A stretch of DNA of 64,000 nt, from positions 172,093 through 236,092 of the forward strand of contig VYFQ01000035.1 of NCBI GenBank assembly GCA_009842325.1. The letters are read 5' to 3'. Under the pieces are notes generated by a model. That model ran no database searches. It saw only the letters and a list, made by a program, of their open reading frames with translations, and was not told the DNA's origin. Below, piece by piece: positions 52,583-60,369 of this stretch (its first letter is position 1; every line of letters begins with the position of its first letter). Position numbers and translations under genes: made by a program. This DNA is from Acidimicrobiaceae bacterium. GTDB taxonomy: Bacteria; Actinomycetota; Acidimicrobiia; Acidimicrobiales; Aldehydirespiratoraceae.

Positions 52583-54094
52583 CAGGGCGACCGCGGCCAC
52601 GGCCGACACCGCGCCCGAAATCGCCATCGTCTGAGCGAAGGAGGTGGCGAAGGCCTGCGAGGTCTCCGTGATCGTCGCCTGGGCCGCAGCTTCGCCGGTT
52701 GCTCCCGACTGCGCCAGCCCGTATGCGGCCTCGATGGCCGCCCCCATCGATTCGCCCGCCGCCGCGGCCACCTCGGGCGGCAGGATGTCGACGTCCACGG
52801 TGTTGCGATAGATCGAGGTGGACAATGCGCCCAGCGTGGCGATTCCCAGCGCGGCCCCAAGCTCCCGGGCGGTGTCGTTGACCGCCGAACCGATCCCGGC
52901 CTTCTCGTACGGGGTGGCGACCATGATGTCGTTGGTGGCCGGGGTCATGGCCAGGCTCAGCCCCGCGCCGGCCAGCACCAGCGGACCGAGCAGGAACCAG
53001 TAGCTGGTCTCCGTGTCGACCATCGCCAGCGGCAGGAAGGTGAGAGCCAGGACGGCGAAGCCGATGGCCATGATCCGGCGTGATCCGTACTTGGCGGCGA
53101 GCGGGGCGGTGAACGGGGCCACAACCATCGACGCCAGCGCCTCGGGCATAGTTGCCAACCCCGCCTCCAGAGCGGAGTATCCCAGGACGAACTGCACGTA
53201 GAGCGCAAACAGGAACCAGAACCCGATCATCACCACGAACGTCATGGTGACCACCGCCGAGCCGATGCTGAAGCGCCGGTCGCCGAACAACTCCAGGGGC
53301 AGCATCGGATGGCGGGCTCGCCGCTGCCATTGCAGCAGGACCGCACCGAACGCCACCGACACCGCGAAGGCCGACAGCACCGGCTCCGATGTCCAGCCCT
53401 GCTCCGGTCCCTCGATGATCCCGTAGATCAGCGCGGTCATGGCCACGATGGACAGCCCCGCCCCGGCAGGATCGAGGTGCCGGGGATGCTCGTCCCGGGA
53501 CCGCGGCAACCACAGCGCCATGACGATGATCACCACGGCCACCACCGGCACGTTGTAGAGGAAGCCGGCCTCCCACCCCCATGACGGCACGAACCACCAT
53601 CCGGTCACGAACAGCCCTGTCAGCGCGGGCCCGATGGCGGCGCCACCTCCGGCAAAACCGGACCACACCGCGATGGCAAGAGGCCTCTCGGGAGGCGGGA
53701 AGATCTCGATCAGCAGCGACAGGGTGGCCGGCATGACGAAGGCGGCGGCCACGCCCATGGCACCCCGAGCGACCAGGATCACCTCGGCCGAGTCGGCCAA
53801 GCCTCCGAGGAGTGCGCCGAGGCCGAAGACGAGCAGGCCGCCGAGCAGGGCCCCCTTGCGGCCGTAGCGGTCGCCGATGGCCCCGCCGGTCATCAGCAGC
53901 CCGCCGAAGGCCAGGGCGTAGGTGTTCACGATCCACTGCAGTTGCGGCCCGCTGACCCCAACGTCTCGCTGCAGGGTGGCCAGCGCAACATTGAGCCCCG
54001 AGACCGACATCACGACCAGGACCAGGGTCAGGCTCAGCAAGCCGAGCAGGAACCAGCGCCGGGCGTGGACTTCGGGCCGCTCCCAGAGATCCAC
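52538..54094 (-). CDS. DHA2-family MFS transporter (EmrB/QacA-like)
   Basis: A 518-residue, about 14-span drug:H+ antiporter-type protein. The N-terminus shows LNVALATLQRDVGVSGPQLQ and GGAIGDRYGRKGALLGGLLV, the DHA2 motif between spans 2 and 3. It probably exports toxic amphiphiles or intermediates. GTG start at 54094. Its 3' end overlaps the alkylsulfatase-like gene by 45 bases on opposite strands, so either the C-terminal tails are mutually constrained or one gene has been extended. Confidence 0.88.
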   Translation of the reverse strand: MDLWERPEVHARRWFLLGLLSLTLVLVVMSVSGLNVALATLQRDVGVSGPQLQWIVNTYALAFGGLLMTGGAIGDRYGRKGALLGGLLVFGLGALLGGLADSAEVILVARGAMGVAAAFVMPATLSLLIEIFPPPERPLAIAVWSGFAGGGAAIGPALTGLFVTGWWFVPSWGWEAGFLYNVPVVAVVIIVMALWLPRSRDEHPRHLDPAGAGLSIVAMTALIYGIIEGPEQGWTSEPVLSAFAVSVAFGAVLLQWQRRARHPMLPLELFGDRRFSIGSAVVTMTFVVMIGFWFLFALYVQFVLGYSALEAGLATMPEALASMVVAPFTAPLAAKYGSRRIMAIGFAVLALTFLPLAMVDTETSYWFLLGPLVLAGAGLSLAMTPATNDIMVATPYEKAGIGSAVNDTARELGAALGIATLGALSTSIYRNTVDVDILPPEVAAAAGESMGAAIEAAYGLAQSGATGEAAAQATITETSQAFATSFAQTMAISGAVSAVAAVALLAGHLAQSRRRSHV

Positions 54095-54182
54095 GGCGCC
54101 AACGGTACGGCAGGTTCAGACCGGGACGGTTATCGGCGGCACACCGGCGGCCCGCCCGATCCGGGCGGCGTGACCCGGACGG

Positions 54183-55292
54183 TCAGCCGTCGAGGGCGTA
54201 CACCGCGGTCGGGTCGCCCAGGGCGGCCTCGTCGGGGTGGGCGCCGATGCCGGGTTCGTCGGGAGCGACTGCCCAGCCGTCGACATTGACCACGCCGCCC
54301 TCAACCGGGTTGCGCCTCAGGCGGTCGTAGCAGATCCAGGTGGCCCGCCGCAGCGGCTCCGGCGTGGCCTGAGCCAGGTGGACCACCGCCGATGCCTGCA
54401 ACGCGGTGCCCCCGGTGTCCTCGATGTTCATGCGGATGCCCGTCTCCATGCAGAGGTCGCGGATGCGGCGGGCCACGCTCAGCCCGCCCACGCGGCCCAA
54501 CTTGATGCCGACCACCTCGCCGGCGTCGGTCTCGATGATGCGCAGCATGTCCCGCATCGTCACCAGCGATTCGTCCACGGCTAGGGGCTGGGAGACCAGG
54601 CGGCGGACCTGCAGGTGCTGGTCCAGGTCGTTGCAGGGCTGCTCGATCACCCGGCGCAGCTCCCGGGTGGCGTTGAGTGCGGCCACGGCCTCGGCGGGCA
54701 GCCATCCTCGGTTCACGTCGAAGGTGAGTTCCTCGCCGTCGGCCATCCGGGCGTCGATCGACCGCATCCGCTCGATGTCGCCTTCGGCGTCCTCTCCGAC
54801 CTTGACCGAGTGGAACGAGTAGCCCTGCTCCCGGACGATGTCGATCTCGGCCATGATGTCGCTCACCGATCCCGCCGGCACCGAGGTGTGCAGCCGGACC
54901 CGGCCCGGGGTGCGCCCCCCGAGCATGTCGCACAGCGCCAGGCCGGCCGCCTTGGAGGCGATATCCCAGCAGGCCATGTCCAGCGGCGACTTGATGTAGG
55001 GGTGGCCGGGAAGGGCCCGGTCCATGGCCCGGTACACGACGTCGATGCGGCGGGGATCGAGCCCCAGGACCGTGGGCGCCAACTCCTCCACTCCGGCCCG
55101 TACACCGCGAGCGAAAGCCGCCTCGTAGGTCGAGCCCCACGGGCAACCCTCGCCCCAACCCATGACGCCCTCGTCGGTGTCGAGCCGCACGATGGTCGAG
55201 TCGAGACGGTCGTAGTACCGCCCTCCGGCCAGCGAGTACGGACGGGCCATCGGCAGGTCCACCGCCCAGACGGTGATGCGGGTGATCTTCAC
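54183..55292 (-). CDS. Enolase-superfamily (mandelate racemase/muconate-lactonizing) enzyme
   Basis: A 369-residue enolase-superfamily protein with an N-terminal capping domain and a TIM barrel. Catalytic Lys164 (HSVKVGED) and Lys264 (GIKLGRVGG) flank the metal ligands D192 (FDVNRGW), E217 (IEQP) and D240 (VDES). The S-V-K-V-G form of the KxK motif resembles hydroxyproline-betaine epimerases and cis-3-hydroxyproline dehydratases, but sugar-acid dehydratases and dipeptide epimerases share the scaffold. ATG 55292. It is the last gene of a minus-strand group with a crotonase, an aldolase and a 2-hydroxyacid dehydrogenase. Confidence 0.88.
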   Translation of the reverse strand: MKITRITVWAVDLPMARPYSLAGGRYYDRLDSTIVRLDTDEGVMGWGEGCPWGSTYEAAFARGVRAGVEELAPTVLGLDPRRIDVVYRAMDRALPGHPYIKSPLDMACWDIASKAAGLALCDMLGGRTPGRVRLHTSVPAGSVSDIMAEIDIVREQGYSFHSVKVGEDAEGDIERMRSIDARMADGEELTFDVNRGWLPAEAVAALNATRELRRVIEQPCNDLDQHLQVRRLVSQPLAVDESLVTMRDMLRIIETDAGEVVGIKLGRVGGLSVARRIRDLCMETGIRMNIEDTGGTALQASAVVHLAQATPEPLRRATWICYDRLRRNPVEGGVVNVDGWAVAPDEPGIGAHPDEAALGDPTAVYALDG

Positions 55293-55344
55293 GGCTGGGT
55301 GACGTGGACCGGGTCGAGGACCTGGGCGTCGATCCCTACCATCC

Positions 55345-56184
55345 TCACTCCTGGGACTTCTTCATCTCGGTCAGGCCGGTGAGGATCGGGTATCCGCCCA
55401 CCGACAGGGCATTGCCGTGGCCGGTCTGATGGATGTCGAACACGGCCTGGAGAGCCGAGTAGAAGCCCTGGATGTCCATGGTGCGGTTCACGGCTCGCTT
55501 CGACTGGGCCAGAGCGAAGGGGTGCATCTGGGCGATCTCGTGGGCCAGTTCCATGGTGGCGGTGTGGAGCTCGTCGAGGGGCACGACCCGGTTGACCATG
55601 CCGGCCGCCTCGGCCTCGGCCGCGCTGATCCGGTGAGCGGTGAACAGCATCTCCTTGGCCTTGCGGGGGCCGAGCTCCCAGGTGTGGCCGTGATACTCCA
55701 CCCCGCCGATGCCCATGCGGGCCACCGGATCGGAGAACATGGCGTTGTCGGCGGCAATGATCAGATCGCAGGGCCAGCACAGCATCAGCCCTCCGGCGAT
55801 GCACTGGCCCTGTACCGCTGCGATGGTGGGCTTGGGGATGTCGCGCCAGCGCCGGCTGTAGCCGAGGTAGTGGATCGTCTCCCACTCGTAGATGGCTTCT
55901 AGGCCCCGCTCTTTCCAGTCCACGAAGCTGCCCCTGGCTGGGCCGCCCTCTCCTGCGGCGGCCTTCTCCAGGGCCTCGTCCGTGCCTGAGAGGTCGTGAC
56001 CGGCGCAGAAGTGCTTGCCATTGGAGCGCAGCACGATCACCCTCACGTCTGCGTCGTCGGCGGCGCGGGTGAAGCACTCATCCATCTCGTTGAGCGTCAG
56101 GCCGCTGACCGCGTTGGCCTTCTCGGGGCGGTTCAAGGTGATCACCGCCACCCGCTCGTCGGTCTCGTAGAGCATGTGCTGCAT
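55345..56184 (-). CDS. Enoyl-CoA hydratase/isomerase (crotonase) family protein
   Basis: A 279-residue crotonase. AVITLNRPEKANAVSG opens the fold, and the oxyanion loops are GKHFCAGHDLSGTD and VQGQCIAGGLMLCWPCDLII. It groups with the crotonase at 22495 (shared GKHF-AGHDL and a DIQGFYSALQ-type tail). ATG 56184 is supported by GAAGGAGG just upstream; the open frame continues to 56367 but adds an Arg-rich tail. It lies 52 bases before the enolase-superfamily gene. Confidence 0.88.
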   Translation of the reverse strand: MQHMLYETDERVAVITLNRPEKANAVSGLTLNEMDECFTRAADDADVRVIVLRSNGKHFCAGHDLSGTDEALEKAAAGEGGPARGSFVDWKERGLEAIYEWETIHYLGYSRRWRDIPKPTIAAVQGQCIAGGLMLCWPCDLIIAADNAMFSDPVARMGIGGVEYHGHTWELGPRKAKEMLFTAHRISAAEAEAAGMVNRVVPLDELHTATMELAHEIAQMHPFALAQSKRAVNRTMDIQGFYSALQAVFDIHQTGHGNALSVGGYPILTGLTEMKKSQE

Positions 56185-56201
56185 GTGATGGCCTCCTTCG
56201 G

Positions 56202-56861
56202 TCACCAGGTGCTGCGGATGTAGCCGTATATGCCGGCGAAGTCCTTGGCGATCTTCTCTGGCAGGGGCACGACGCCGCCGAGGACGTGGGCCCCTAACAT
56301 GATCTTGGCGGTGTGCTCCACCACCAGGGCGGTGTGCAGCGCGTCGGACGGCGACTTGCCCACGCACAGCAGGCCGTGGTTGGCCATGAGGACCGCGCCC
56401 CGGTCGGCCAGGTGGCGCACCACCTCAGCGGCCAGTTCGTCGGTGCCGGTGGTGGCGTAGTCGGCCACCGGCACGTCGCCGCCCACGTAGATGATCACCT
56501 CCTCGATGCTGGCCGGGATGGGCTGGTGGGCTACCGCGAACATCGAGGCGTGGGGCGGATGGCAGTGGACCACACCGCCTACCTCTTCGAAGGCGTTGTA
56601 GCAGGCCAGGTGCATGGCCTTCTCGGTGGACGGCTTGCCCGATCCGCCGAGGTGCTCTCCATCGAGGCTGAGGACGGCGAGGTTGCTGGCGGTGACGTCT
56701 GGGTAGGGGGTGGACGACGGGGTGAGGCAGACCGATCCGTCGCTCCGGCGGCCCGACACGTTGCCGGCCGTGCCCACCACCAGTCCGGCTTGCTCCATCT
56801 GCTGGGAGACCTCAGCCACCTCCTGGTGGACAGGATCTAGAGGATCTAAGTCCATGCTCAC
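56202..56861 (-). CDS. Class II aldolase (fuculose-1-phosphate aldolase-like)
   Basis: A 219-residue zinc aldolase of the class II/adducin family. E80 (STEKAMH) is at the catalytic position, and the zinc His are H99 and H101 (VVHCHPPHA) and H162 (ANHGLLCVG). Members cleave sugar-1-phosphates to DHAP or acetaldehyde/glycolaldehyde and an aldehyde, or are sugar-phosphate decarboxylases. Its ATG overlaps the stop of the dehydrogenase at 56858 (ATGA), so the two are coupled. Confidence 0.9.
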   Translation of the reverse strand: MSMDLDPLDPVHQEVAEVSQQMEQAGLVVGTAGNVSGRRSDGSVCLTPSSTPYPDVTASNLAVLSLDGEHLGGSGKPSTEKAMHLACYNAFEEVGGVVHCHPPHASMFAVAHQPIPASIEEVIIYVGGDVPVADYATTGTDELAAEVVRHLADRGAVLMANHGLLCVGKSPSDALHTALVVEHTAKIMLGAHVLGGVVPLPEKIAKDFAGIYGYIRSTW

Positions 56862-57829
56862 TCGAGGACCTCCGGGTTGGCGCAGTGGAGCGGCTTGCCG
56901 CCCGACAGGATGGCCTTGATGTCGGCGACCACGATGGCAGCCTGCTTGCTCTCGACGTCGTAGGTCGCCCCACCGATGTGCGGTGTGAGCACCACGTTGT
57001 CCATGGCGGTGAGGGGATGGTCGGTGGGGAGGATCTCGCCCTCGAAGTGGTCGAGGCCAGCGCCGGCCAGATGGCCCGACTCCAGGGCGGCCACCAGAGC
57101 GTCGGTGTCGTGCAGCGCGGCCCGAGCCGTGTTGAGGTAGACGGCCCCCGGCTTCATCGCAGCGAACTGGTCAGAGCCCATCATCTGTGCCGTCTCCGGT
57201 GTGACGGCCGCGTGCATCGACACCACGTCGGCGGTCGCGAGGAGGTCGTCGAGGCTGTGAGTGGCGTCGGTGGCGTAGGGATCGGCGGCGATCACCGTCA
57301 TGCCCAGGCCCTCTAGGCGCCACTTGGCGGCCCGGCCCACGGCGCCCAGTCCCACCAGCCCGGCAGTGCGTCCCGCCACCTGCCAGGCCCGGTAGCGCTG
57401 GTAGGGCAGAGTCTCGCCGAACATCGTGCCCGCTCGCACGTCGCGGTCACCGGCGACCACGAACCGGGTCACCGCCATCAGCAGAGCCACTGTCATCTCG
57501 GCCACGGCGTCGGCGTTGCGGCCCGGTGTGCGCAGCACGGGAATGCCGGCCGCGGTGGCCGCGTCGACGTCGACGTTGGTGGGCCGGGCCCTGGTGGAGG
57601 CGATGGCCGTCAGCGGCAGCTCCAGAACCGGTCCCTTGCACGAGTCGGCCTCGCACACGACGATGTCGGCGCGCTCGGCGCGGATCTTGGCCGCGAAGTC
57701 GTCCCGTCCGTAGAGCTTGATCGGCTGGTGTTCGATCCAGGGTTCGAACACCACGTCGGCGATGTCGCGCAACTCGTCCAGGGCAGGTCCCCGGAGAGGG
57801 GCAGTAACCAACACCCGGGGCCGGCTCAC
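56858..57829 (-). CDS. D-isomer-specific 2-hydroxyacid dehydrogenase
   Basis: A 323-residue NAD(P)-dependent dehydrogenase. The Rossmann motif GLVGLGAVGRAAKWRLEGLG lies near residue 155, and the catalytic triad is in NTARAALHDTD (Arg), GAGLDHFEGE (Glu) and LTPHIGGAT (His). It oxidises or reduces a 2-hydroxyacid, such as a glycerate, phosphoglycerate-like or aldonic acid. ATGA overlap with the aldolase gene. It is divergent from the FGGY kinase at 57951 across 121 bases. Confidence 0.92.
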   Translation of the reverse strand: MSRPRVLVTAPLRGPALDELRDIADVVFEPWIEHQPIKLYGRDDFAAKIRAERADIVVCEADSCKGPVLELPLTAIASTRARPTNVDVDAATAAGIPVLRTPGRNADAVAEMTVALLMAVTRFVVAGDRDVRAGTMFGETLPYQRYRAWQVAGRTAGLVGLGAVGRAAKWRLEGLGMTVIAADPYATDATHSLDDLLATADVVSMHAAVTPETAQMMGSDQFAAMKPGAVYLNTARAALHDTDALVAALESGHLAGAGLDHFEGEILPTDHPLTAMDNVVLTPHIGGATYDVESKQAAIVVADIKAILSGGKPLHCANPEVLE

Positions 57830-57950
57830 GAGCCGACGCTAGCGCCCACCGCCACCTATCAACCCGTGCGGTGGCGTGGCCCCGCCCTTGACGGCGTAGC
57901 TTCGTGTAGGGGGCAGCGCCGGCTGCCGGTGCTGGTCCACGGGAGTGCGC

Positions 57951-59279
57951 ATGGACGAGATGACGGTCGGGATCGACATCGGGACGACCTCGGTGAAGGC
58001 GGTCGCAGCCGATGCCGGCGGCACGGTCCTGGCCCGGGCCCGGATCCCGCACCGGGTTGTGTCGACCGATCCCGGCCAGTTCGAGCACGATCCTCAGGCC
58101 GCGTGGATCGACGGCGTGCTCAGCGCCTGGGAGCAGGTGGAGGCGGGCATTGCCGGCCGGCCGGTGGCCGCGGTCACCGTCTCGGCCATGGTGCCGTCCA
58201 TGTGCGGCGTCGACTCGGCCGGCACGCCGGTCACCGTCGGCCTGCTCTACGGCGACGCTCGAGGCCGCGGGGTTGGATCGAAGGCTGAGGCCACTGGCGG
58301 GGAAGCCGACGGGTTTGCTCGCTGGTTGGCCGGCTGTGACGGGGTGGAGGCCCTGTGGCCGGCGCAGGCCGCGGCCAACCGCGCCCTGTGCGGCGTGGCC
58401 GCCATCGACTCGTCCACTGCCATGGCCATGACCCCGATATCCGACGGGCAGGGCTGGGCGCCCGAACTGCTCGACGAGATCGGCATGACCTCGGAGCAGT
58501 TTCCGGCCATCAGCCCGGGCGCGGCCGCCATCGGGGAGCGCGACGGTGCTCTGGTGTCGGCCGGCACCATCGATGTCCTGGGTGAGCAGCTCGTGGCGCC
58601 CTGCGGCGACGTGGGCGACGTGCTGGTGATGTGCGGCACGACGTTGCTGCCGTGGGTGATGACTGATGAGTGGATCGAGGTCCAGGGACTGTGGACGTTC
58701 CCCTCGGCCCGGGCCGGCATCATGGCCGTGGGCGGAGCCAGCAACGCCGGCGGCCTGTTCGTCGATCGGGTCCGGGCTCTGGTGGGTGATCCAGCTTCAG
58801 AGGATCTGCTGGCGCTCGGAGGAGACGACCTGCCGGTGTGGCTGCCCTATCCGAGGGGCGAGCGCACCCCGTTGCACGATCCCGATCGCCGGGCCGAGTT
58901 ACTCGACGTTCACGTCGGCCACACATCGGCCCATGTCCTGATGGCCGCCTACGAGGCGGCCGGCTTCGTGGTGCGCCACCACATAGAGCTCTCCGGCCTC
59001 GACGCCTCGCGTATCGTCGCTGTCGGCGGCGGGACCCAGTCTCCGGCCTGGATGCAGGCGCTGGCCGACACGACCGGCTTGGCTGTGGACGTGTCGGCCG
59101 AGCCCTACAGCGCCGCTCTCGGCGCGGCCTACCACAGCCGGGTCACCGCCGGACTGGAGGCCGACACCTCGCAGGCCCGGCGCTGGGGCCGGGTGTCGCA
59201 CCGGGTGGAGCCCCGCGCCGGGCACACCGCAGGGGCCGAGGGCCGCTACCGCCGCTTCCGGGAGGGCACTGACCGGTGA
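57951..59279 (+). CDS. FGGY-family carbohydrate kinase
   Basis: A 442-residue sugar kinase. The phosphate-1 motif is VGIDIGTTSVKAV, YGDARG corresponds to the W-x-D-x-R catalytic loop, and the C-terminal VGGGTQSPAWMQALADTTGL is the adenosine site. It is short for the family (usual 480-550). Substrates include xylulose, ribulose, fuculose, erythritol and glycerol. ATG 57951 has GGGAG five bases upstream; a GTG at 57945 is possible. With the aldolase and dehydrogenase it forms a compact kinase-aldolase-dehydrogenase set. Its stop overlaps a 22-codon open frame (GTGA). Confidence 0.88.
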   Translation: MDEMTVGIDIGTTSVKAVAADAGGTVLARARIPHRVVSTDPGQFEHDPQAAWIDGVLSAWEQVEAGIAGRPVAAVTVSAMVPSMCGVDSAGTPVTVGLLYGDARGRGVGSKAEATGGEADGFARWLAGCDGVEALWPAQAAANRALCGVAAIDSSTAMAMTPISDGQGWAPELLDEIGMTSEQFPAISPGAAAIGERDGALVSAGTIDVLGEQLVAPCGDVGDVLVMCGTTLLPWVMTDEWIEVQGLWTFPSARAGIMAVGGASNAGGLFVDRVRALVGDPASEDLLALGGDDLPVWLPYPRGERTPLHDPDRRAELLDVHVGHTSAHVLMAAYEAAGFVVRHHIELSGLDASRIVAVGGGTQSPAWMQALADTTGLAVDVSAEPYSAALGAAYHSRVTAGLEADTSQARRWGRVSHRVEPRAGHTAGAEGRYRRFREGTDR

Positions 59280-59344
59280 GGTTCTCGGTGGTGCTCTTGC
59301 CTACCGCCTGGTTCGCGTTGCGAGTCGGGAGGGTTCGTTCGTGA
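59276..59344 (+). CDS. Short 22-codon ORF linking kinase and oxidoreductase genes
   Basis: A GTG-initiated frame whose start overlaps the kinase stop (GTGA) and whose TGA overlaps the GTG start of the luciferase-like gene (GTGA). Its first residues, VRFSVVLLPTAWFA, resemble the luciferase-like N-terminus that follows (VKFSVTYPLAAG). It may be a translational-coupling leader or the remains of a duplicated start. No family is recognised. Confidence 0.35.
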   Translation: MRFSVVLLPTAWFALRVGRVRS

Positions 59345-60258
59345 AGTTCTCGGTCACCTACCCGCTGGCCGCGGGCCGCTGCAGCGTCGAGTTCGCCACC
59401 CGGCAGGGTCTAGTGGAGTTCGCCCGGGCCGCCGAGGCCGCCGGCTTCGACGGGATCGGCTTCACCGATCACCCCGCTCCTACGCACCGCTGGCTGGAAG
59501 CCGGCGGTCACGACGCGCTCGATCCCTTTGCCGCGCTGGCCTTCACGGCCGCGGTAACGGAGCGTGTGCAGTTGATCCCCAACGTGGTGGTGCTGCCCTA
59601 CCGCAACCCGTTCCTGGTGGCGAAGTCGGCGGCGACCATCGACGCCATGTCTGACGGCCGGTTCGTGCTGGCCGTGGGAACCGGCTATTTGAAGGGCGAG
59701 TACCGGGCCCTCGGAGTGGACTTCGAAGAGCGCAACGACCTCTTCGACGAGGCCATCGAGGTCATGCGGGGCGTGTGGACCACCGACGACTTCAGCTACG
59801 AGGGCTGCAACTTCACGGCCCGAGGCCAGACCGCCAACCCCAAGCCGGAGCGTCCGATCCCGATCTGGATCGGAGGCAACAGCCACCTGAGCCGCCGCCG
59901 GGTCGCGACCGTGGGCGATGGCTGGGTCCCGTTCCCCGCCCCCCGAGGCCTGGCCACCACTGCCCGCACTGTCCCCCTGGAGACGCTCGACGACTTGAGA
60001 GGGATGCTGGACTACCTCTGGAAGCAGGTGGACGCGGCCGGACGCGACCGTGCCGAGATCGACATCTCGTTCACCACGCTCGCGGGCGGCGGCCCCGGCG
60101 ACGCAGACTTCAACCCCGACGTCCACTCGGAGGCCGTGGGCCGGCTGGCCGACCTGGGCGTCACCTGGTGCGCGGCCCACATCCCCGCCGACTCCCTGAA
60201 ACACGCCGTGGAGTCCCTCCACCGTTACGGCGACACAGTCATCGCGCAAAGCCGGTAG
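59341..60258 (+). CDS. LLM-class (luciferase-like) F420/FMN-dependent oxidoreductase
   Basis: A 305-residue luciferase-like TIM-barrel enzyme. GFDGIGFTDHPAPTHRW matches the family's flavin/F420-binding TDHP loop, MSDGRFVLAVGTGYLKGEY the phosphate loop, and GRRR-type sequence near SRRRVATVGDGW the C-terminal side. It is shorter than the member at 9781 and probably F420-dependent by type. GTG start overlaps the short ORF upstream. Its TAG stop lies within repeat A copy 4. Confidence 0.88.
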   Translation: MKFSVTYPLAAGRCSVEFATRQGLVEFARAAEAAGFDGIGFTDHPAPTHRWLEAGGHDALDPFAALAFTAAVTERVQLIPNVVVLPYRNPFLVAKSAATIDAMSDGRFVLAVGTGYLKGEYRALGVDFEERNDLFDEAIEVMRGVWTTDDFSYEGCNFTARGQTANPKPERPIPIWIGGNSHLSRRRVATVGDGWVPFPAPRGLATTARTVPLETLDDLRGMLDYLWKQVDAAGRDRAEIDISFTTLAGGGPGDADFNPDVHSEAVGRLADLGVTWCAAHIPADSLKHAVESLHRYGDTVIAQSR

Positions 60259-60348
60259 GCCGGGGGGGTGGCGGCGAGGAACGGCCGACCGACAATGGGG
60301 CGAAGCCCCGTCGGTCGGACGGCCTCGACGACAGGACCCGCCGGCCGG
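60252..60348 (+). repeat. Interspersed structured repeat A, copy 4
   Basis: A 97-base copy nearly identical to copies 1 and 2, with TAG in place of AAG near the left end and one extra G in the G-run. The left end overlaps the stop codon of the luciferase-like gene; the right end is 21 bases before the GTG of the amidohydrolase. The inverted ends and the two-tier central hairpin are conserved. Confidence 0.86.
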
Positions 60349-60369
60349 GGTGCCCGGTAGCATCGAAGC

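Noticed and set aside
57830..57950. Possible operator between the 2-hydroxyacid dehydrogenase and FGGY kinase
   Set aside because: The 121-base divergent gap has no convincing dyad or promoter hexamers by eye.
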